A DNA stretch of 32,899 bases from Caryophanales bacterium UBA4100 (GTDB lineage: Bacteria; Bacillota; Bacilli; Paenibacillales; UBA4045): the NCBI GenBank assembly GCA_002383285.1, contig DFXU01000111.1:1-32899 (forward strand), read 5' to 3'. The position numbers and the translations under genes were made by a program. Below the pieces are notes generated by a model. It made no database searches. It was not told the origin of the DNA and saw nothing but the letters and a program-made list of their open reading frames with translations. Shown piece by piece: positions 30,655-32,899 of this stretch (positions are counted from its first letter, which is position 1; each line of letters opens with the position of its first letter).

Positions 30655-32820
30655 ATGCGAACCATACTTAAATTACGATGGCCAATATCGATTGTATTGC
30701 TTACGGTAACGATTAGTTTGTTCTTCTTAGCTCCTAATTTATCAGAGCAAGCAGAAGAAGCAGGTACATTCCAGCTATCGGATCAAATGTCTTCACAGGT
30801 CGCTGCTCACATACTAGATGAAGCAGGCGCAGATGATCAAACGATTATTCTTGTGATCTCTCTAGCCTCTGAGTTAGACGATCCAATGAGGACACAGCTA
30901 ACCACGATCATCACAGATATAGGGAATTTGGGCGCACCAATTACAAGCGCATTAAACCCAGTTGCTAACGAACAATTGGAGAAGCAATTAGTTTCTACAG
31001 ATTTAAGAACCATCATGATCCCTATTACAATCGATGGCTCTGATGAGGATGTTAATGCAGTCGCTCAGGAGATTCGAGAAACGATCATTCCTGAAGATAT
31101 CACAGCTTATATTACGGGCTCGGCGATCATTAATAACGATGTGAATATGAGCGCACAGGCTGGCCTGAAACGTACCGAGGTAATAACCGTGGTATTAATA
31201 TTCGCTTTATTGTTAGCCGTATTCCGTTCAATTGTTACACCATTCATTCCACTTGTCGCGGTGGGTATTGCCTATTTATTAAGCCAATCATTAGTCGCAT
31301 TCTTCATCGATTGGTTCGGCTTCCCCGTATCTAATTACACACAAATTTTCTTGGTATCCATTCTTTTCGGACTTGGGACAGATTATTGCATTCTATTGTT
31401 AAGTCGGTATAAAGAAGAATTGTCGGCCGGTCATGCTATTAAGGAATCCATTATCAATACGTATCGTACAGCGGGTCGTACCTTATTCATTAGCGGACTT
31501 GCGGTATTCATCGGGTTCCTAGCTATTGGCTTAGCGGACTTCCCTATCTTCAAATCGGCGGTTGGTGTTGCGGTGGGAATTGCGGTCTTACTCCTAGTCC
31601 TATTCACTGTATTACCATTATTCATGATGCTCTTCAAGGATAAACTGTTCTGGCCATCGAAGAAGGCTGCCTCACATAGTGAAAGCAAGCTGTGGATTTG
31701 GATGAGTAAGCTATCAATCAATCGACCTACCATGTCGATATTCGTCGTTGTACTTATTACCGTTCCCTTATTGTTCACCTATAACAATTCATTATCCTTC
31801 AACACCGTGGATGAGATCAGTTCAGATTACGAGTCGGTTCAAGGCTTACATGCGGTTGAAGCGAGCTTCGGGAAAGGTAATTCACTTCCTGTTCAGATTA
31901 TTATGAAATCAGATGCTCCGATTATCGATACACCCGTTATTCCACATATAGAGCTACTGAACACAGCAATCGAACAAATTGAAGGTGTTGATTCTATACG
32001 ATCCCTAACTAGACCAACCGGTGAGCCGCTCGGACCTGAGGTGCCTGTTGAAGCAATGCTTGGTTCCGAGCAATTTGCTCAAGTGCTTGCCCAGTATACA
32101 TTCTCAGAGGGTACTGGTATGACGATGGATGTTATTCTAACGAATGATCCATATTCTCCAGAGGCTATTGAAACTTTGCAATTAATAAAAAATGAAGTTG
32201 CACGTACAGTGGAGAATACACCATTCGAATCCATAGAAATTGCTTTTGGTGGAATTACAAGTATTAATAGTGACTTAGCCGATATTTCATCGAACGACTT
32301 TAAGAAAACAGCGACGATCATGCTCGTGAGCCTGTTCGTAATCTTAGCCTTCTTGTTCCGTTCACTTATCATGCCGGTATACATGCTTGGCTCACTCTTG
32401 TTAACATACTTCACTTCGATCGCTATAGCCGAATTCATATTCGAGAATCTTCTAGGCTATGATGGTATAACCTGGGCAGTTCCATTCTTCGCATTTATTC
32501 TGCTTGTTGCACTTGGGGTCGACTATTCGATTTTCTTGCTTGATCGATTCCGTGAGGAGGCAAATCGAGGTTTAAGTGTACGCGATGCAATGCGTTTATC
32601 GATGTCGAAGATGGGGACCGTAATCATCACCGCCGCCATCATCCTAGCAGGTACATTCGCTGCAATGATGCCTTCAGGAGTACTCAGCTTGATGCAGATT
32701 GCTACGATTGTCCTAATAGGGCTACTCACTTATGGGTTGATTATCCTCCCGTTACTCATACCTGCAATCTCTGTATCCATTGAACGATTCATCTGGTGGC
32801 CTTTCGGTAAGAAAAAATAA
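30655..32820 (+). CDS. MMPL-family (RND superfamily) membrane exporter
   Basis: A 721-residue transporter built of two similar halves. Each has one N-terminal membrane helix, an extracellular domain, and five more helices, 12 in total. The characteristic Gly-Asp-Tyr motifs of proton-relay helices are 'FGLGTDYCILLLSRYKEE' in the first half and 'LGVDYSIFLLDRFREE' in the second. Members of the YdfJ/MmpL type use the proton gradient to export lipids, peptides or drugs. It directly follows a MarR gene, which suggests induction by the exported compound. GAAGAGG precedes the start. A terminator follows. Substrate unknown. Confidence 0.93.
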   Translation: MRTILKLRWPISIVLLTVTISLFFLAPNLSEQAEEAGTFQLSDQMSSQVAAHILDEAGADDQTIILVISLASELDDPMRTQLTTIITDIGNLGAPITSALNPVANEQLEKQLVSTDLRTIMIPITIDGSDEDVNAVAQEIRETIIPEDITAYITGSAIINNDVNMSAQAGLKRTEVITVVLIFALLLAVFRSIVTPFIPLVAVGIAYLLSQSLVAFFIDWFGFPVSNYTQIFLVSILFGLGTDYCILLLSRYKEELSAGHAIKESIINTYRTAGRTLFISGLAVFIGFLAIGLADFPIFKSAVGVAVGIAVLLLVLFTVLPLFMMLFKDKLFWPSKKAASHSESKLWIWMSKLSINRPTMSIFVVVLITVPLLFTYNNSLSFNTVDEISSDYESVQGLHAVEASFGKGNSLPVQIIMKSDAPIIDTPVIPHIELLNTAIEQIEGVDSIRSLTRPTGEPLGPEVPVEAMLGSEQFAQVLAQYTFSEGTGMTMDVILTNDPYSPEAIETLQLIKNEVARTVENTPFESIEIAFGGITSINSDLADISSNDFKKTATIMLVSLFVILAFLFRSLIMPVYMLGSLLLTYFTSIAIAEFIFENLLGYDGITWAVPFFAFILLVALGVDYSIFLLDRFREEANRGLSVRDAMRLSMSKMGTVIITAAIILAGTFAAMMPSGVLSLMQIATIVLIGLLTYGLIILPLLIPAISVSIERFIWWPFGKKK

Positions 32821-32838
32821 TAAGAGACAACTAAGATG

Positions 32839-32875
32839 ACCGCGGACCAAAAACTGGGCGCGGTTTTCTTTTTTT
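32839..32875 (+). terminator. Terminator of the MarR-MMPL operon
   Basis: ACCGCG (32839-32844) pairs with CGCGGT (32859-32864), with extra pairing of GGACC and CTGGG toward the loop. A T-rich tract (TTTTCTTTTTTT) follows. Confidence 0.85.
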
Positions 32876-32899
32876 GTACGATAGCAAGATTAACATACA

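Noticed and set aside
31431..31778. 115-residue minus-strand frame inside the MMPL gene
   Set aside because: It is antisense to conserved membrane helices and has no independent support.

Overview
The window looks like chromosomal DNA of a Paenibacillus-like member of the Bacillales. It is moderately AT-rich, has strong GGAGG-type ribosome binding sites with occasional GTG and TTG starts, and carries a des-desK-desR membrane-fluidity locus in the Bacillus order, with YqkE- and YflT-type small proteins and AraC/YesN-type regulators. Genus and species are inferred from gene content only. I see no rRNA, tRNA, CRISPR array, insertion sequence or phage gene.

Layout. 1-5.5 kb: a frameshifted secreted TPM-domain gene running off the left edge, two small overlapping genes (the second frameshifted), an M29 aminopeptidase, a YqkE-like protein, a YflT-type stress protein, a small membrane protein and a lipoprotein sugar dehydrogenase of the PQQ/GDH type. 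5.5-10.2 kb, all on the minus strand: a DHH/DHHA1 phosphoesterase followed closely by a dCache-HAMP-GGDEF-EAL protein (a possible c-di-GMP turnover operon), a small basic protein and an RluF-like pseudouridine synthase.

10.3-22.6 kb is a carbohydrate/acid-sugar catabolic region. A plus-strand operon holds SDR, SDR, an enolase-superfamily dehydratase and an RraA-like lyase/aldolase. An AraC regulator diverges from a GH78-like rhamnosidase. A YesN-like AraC regulator and a GntR/FCD regulator follow. The GntR gene diverges from a mutarotase-like gene and two VOC-fold genes. No transporter or sugar kinase is present. The enzyme set suggests a non-phosphorylative route (oxidise, dehydrate, cleave) fed by a cytoplasmic glycosidase. 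This is the best candidate for an undescribed pathway in the window; its substrate cannot be read from sequence.

22.6-32.9 kb: a frameshifted LURP-one/YxjI-like gene, a MerR-TipAS regulator with a 19-bp-spacer promoter, desR, desK and des with a likely DesR operator, a large SNF2 helicase, and a MarR regulator followed by an MMPL exporter with two matching 19-bp palindromes upstream.

Three genes (near 763, 1789 and 22945) are each broken by what looks like one missing base beside a short G/C run. This may be real decay or uncorrected sequencing indels and should be settled before calling them pseudogenes.
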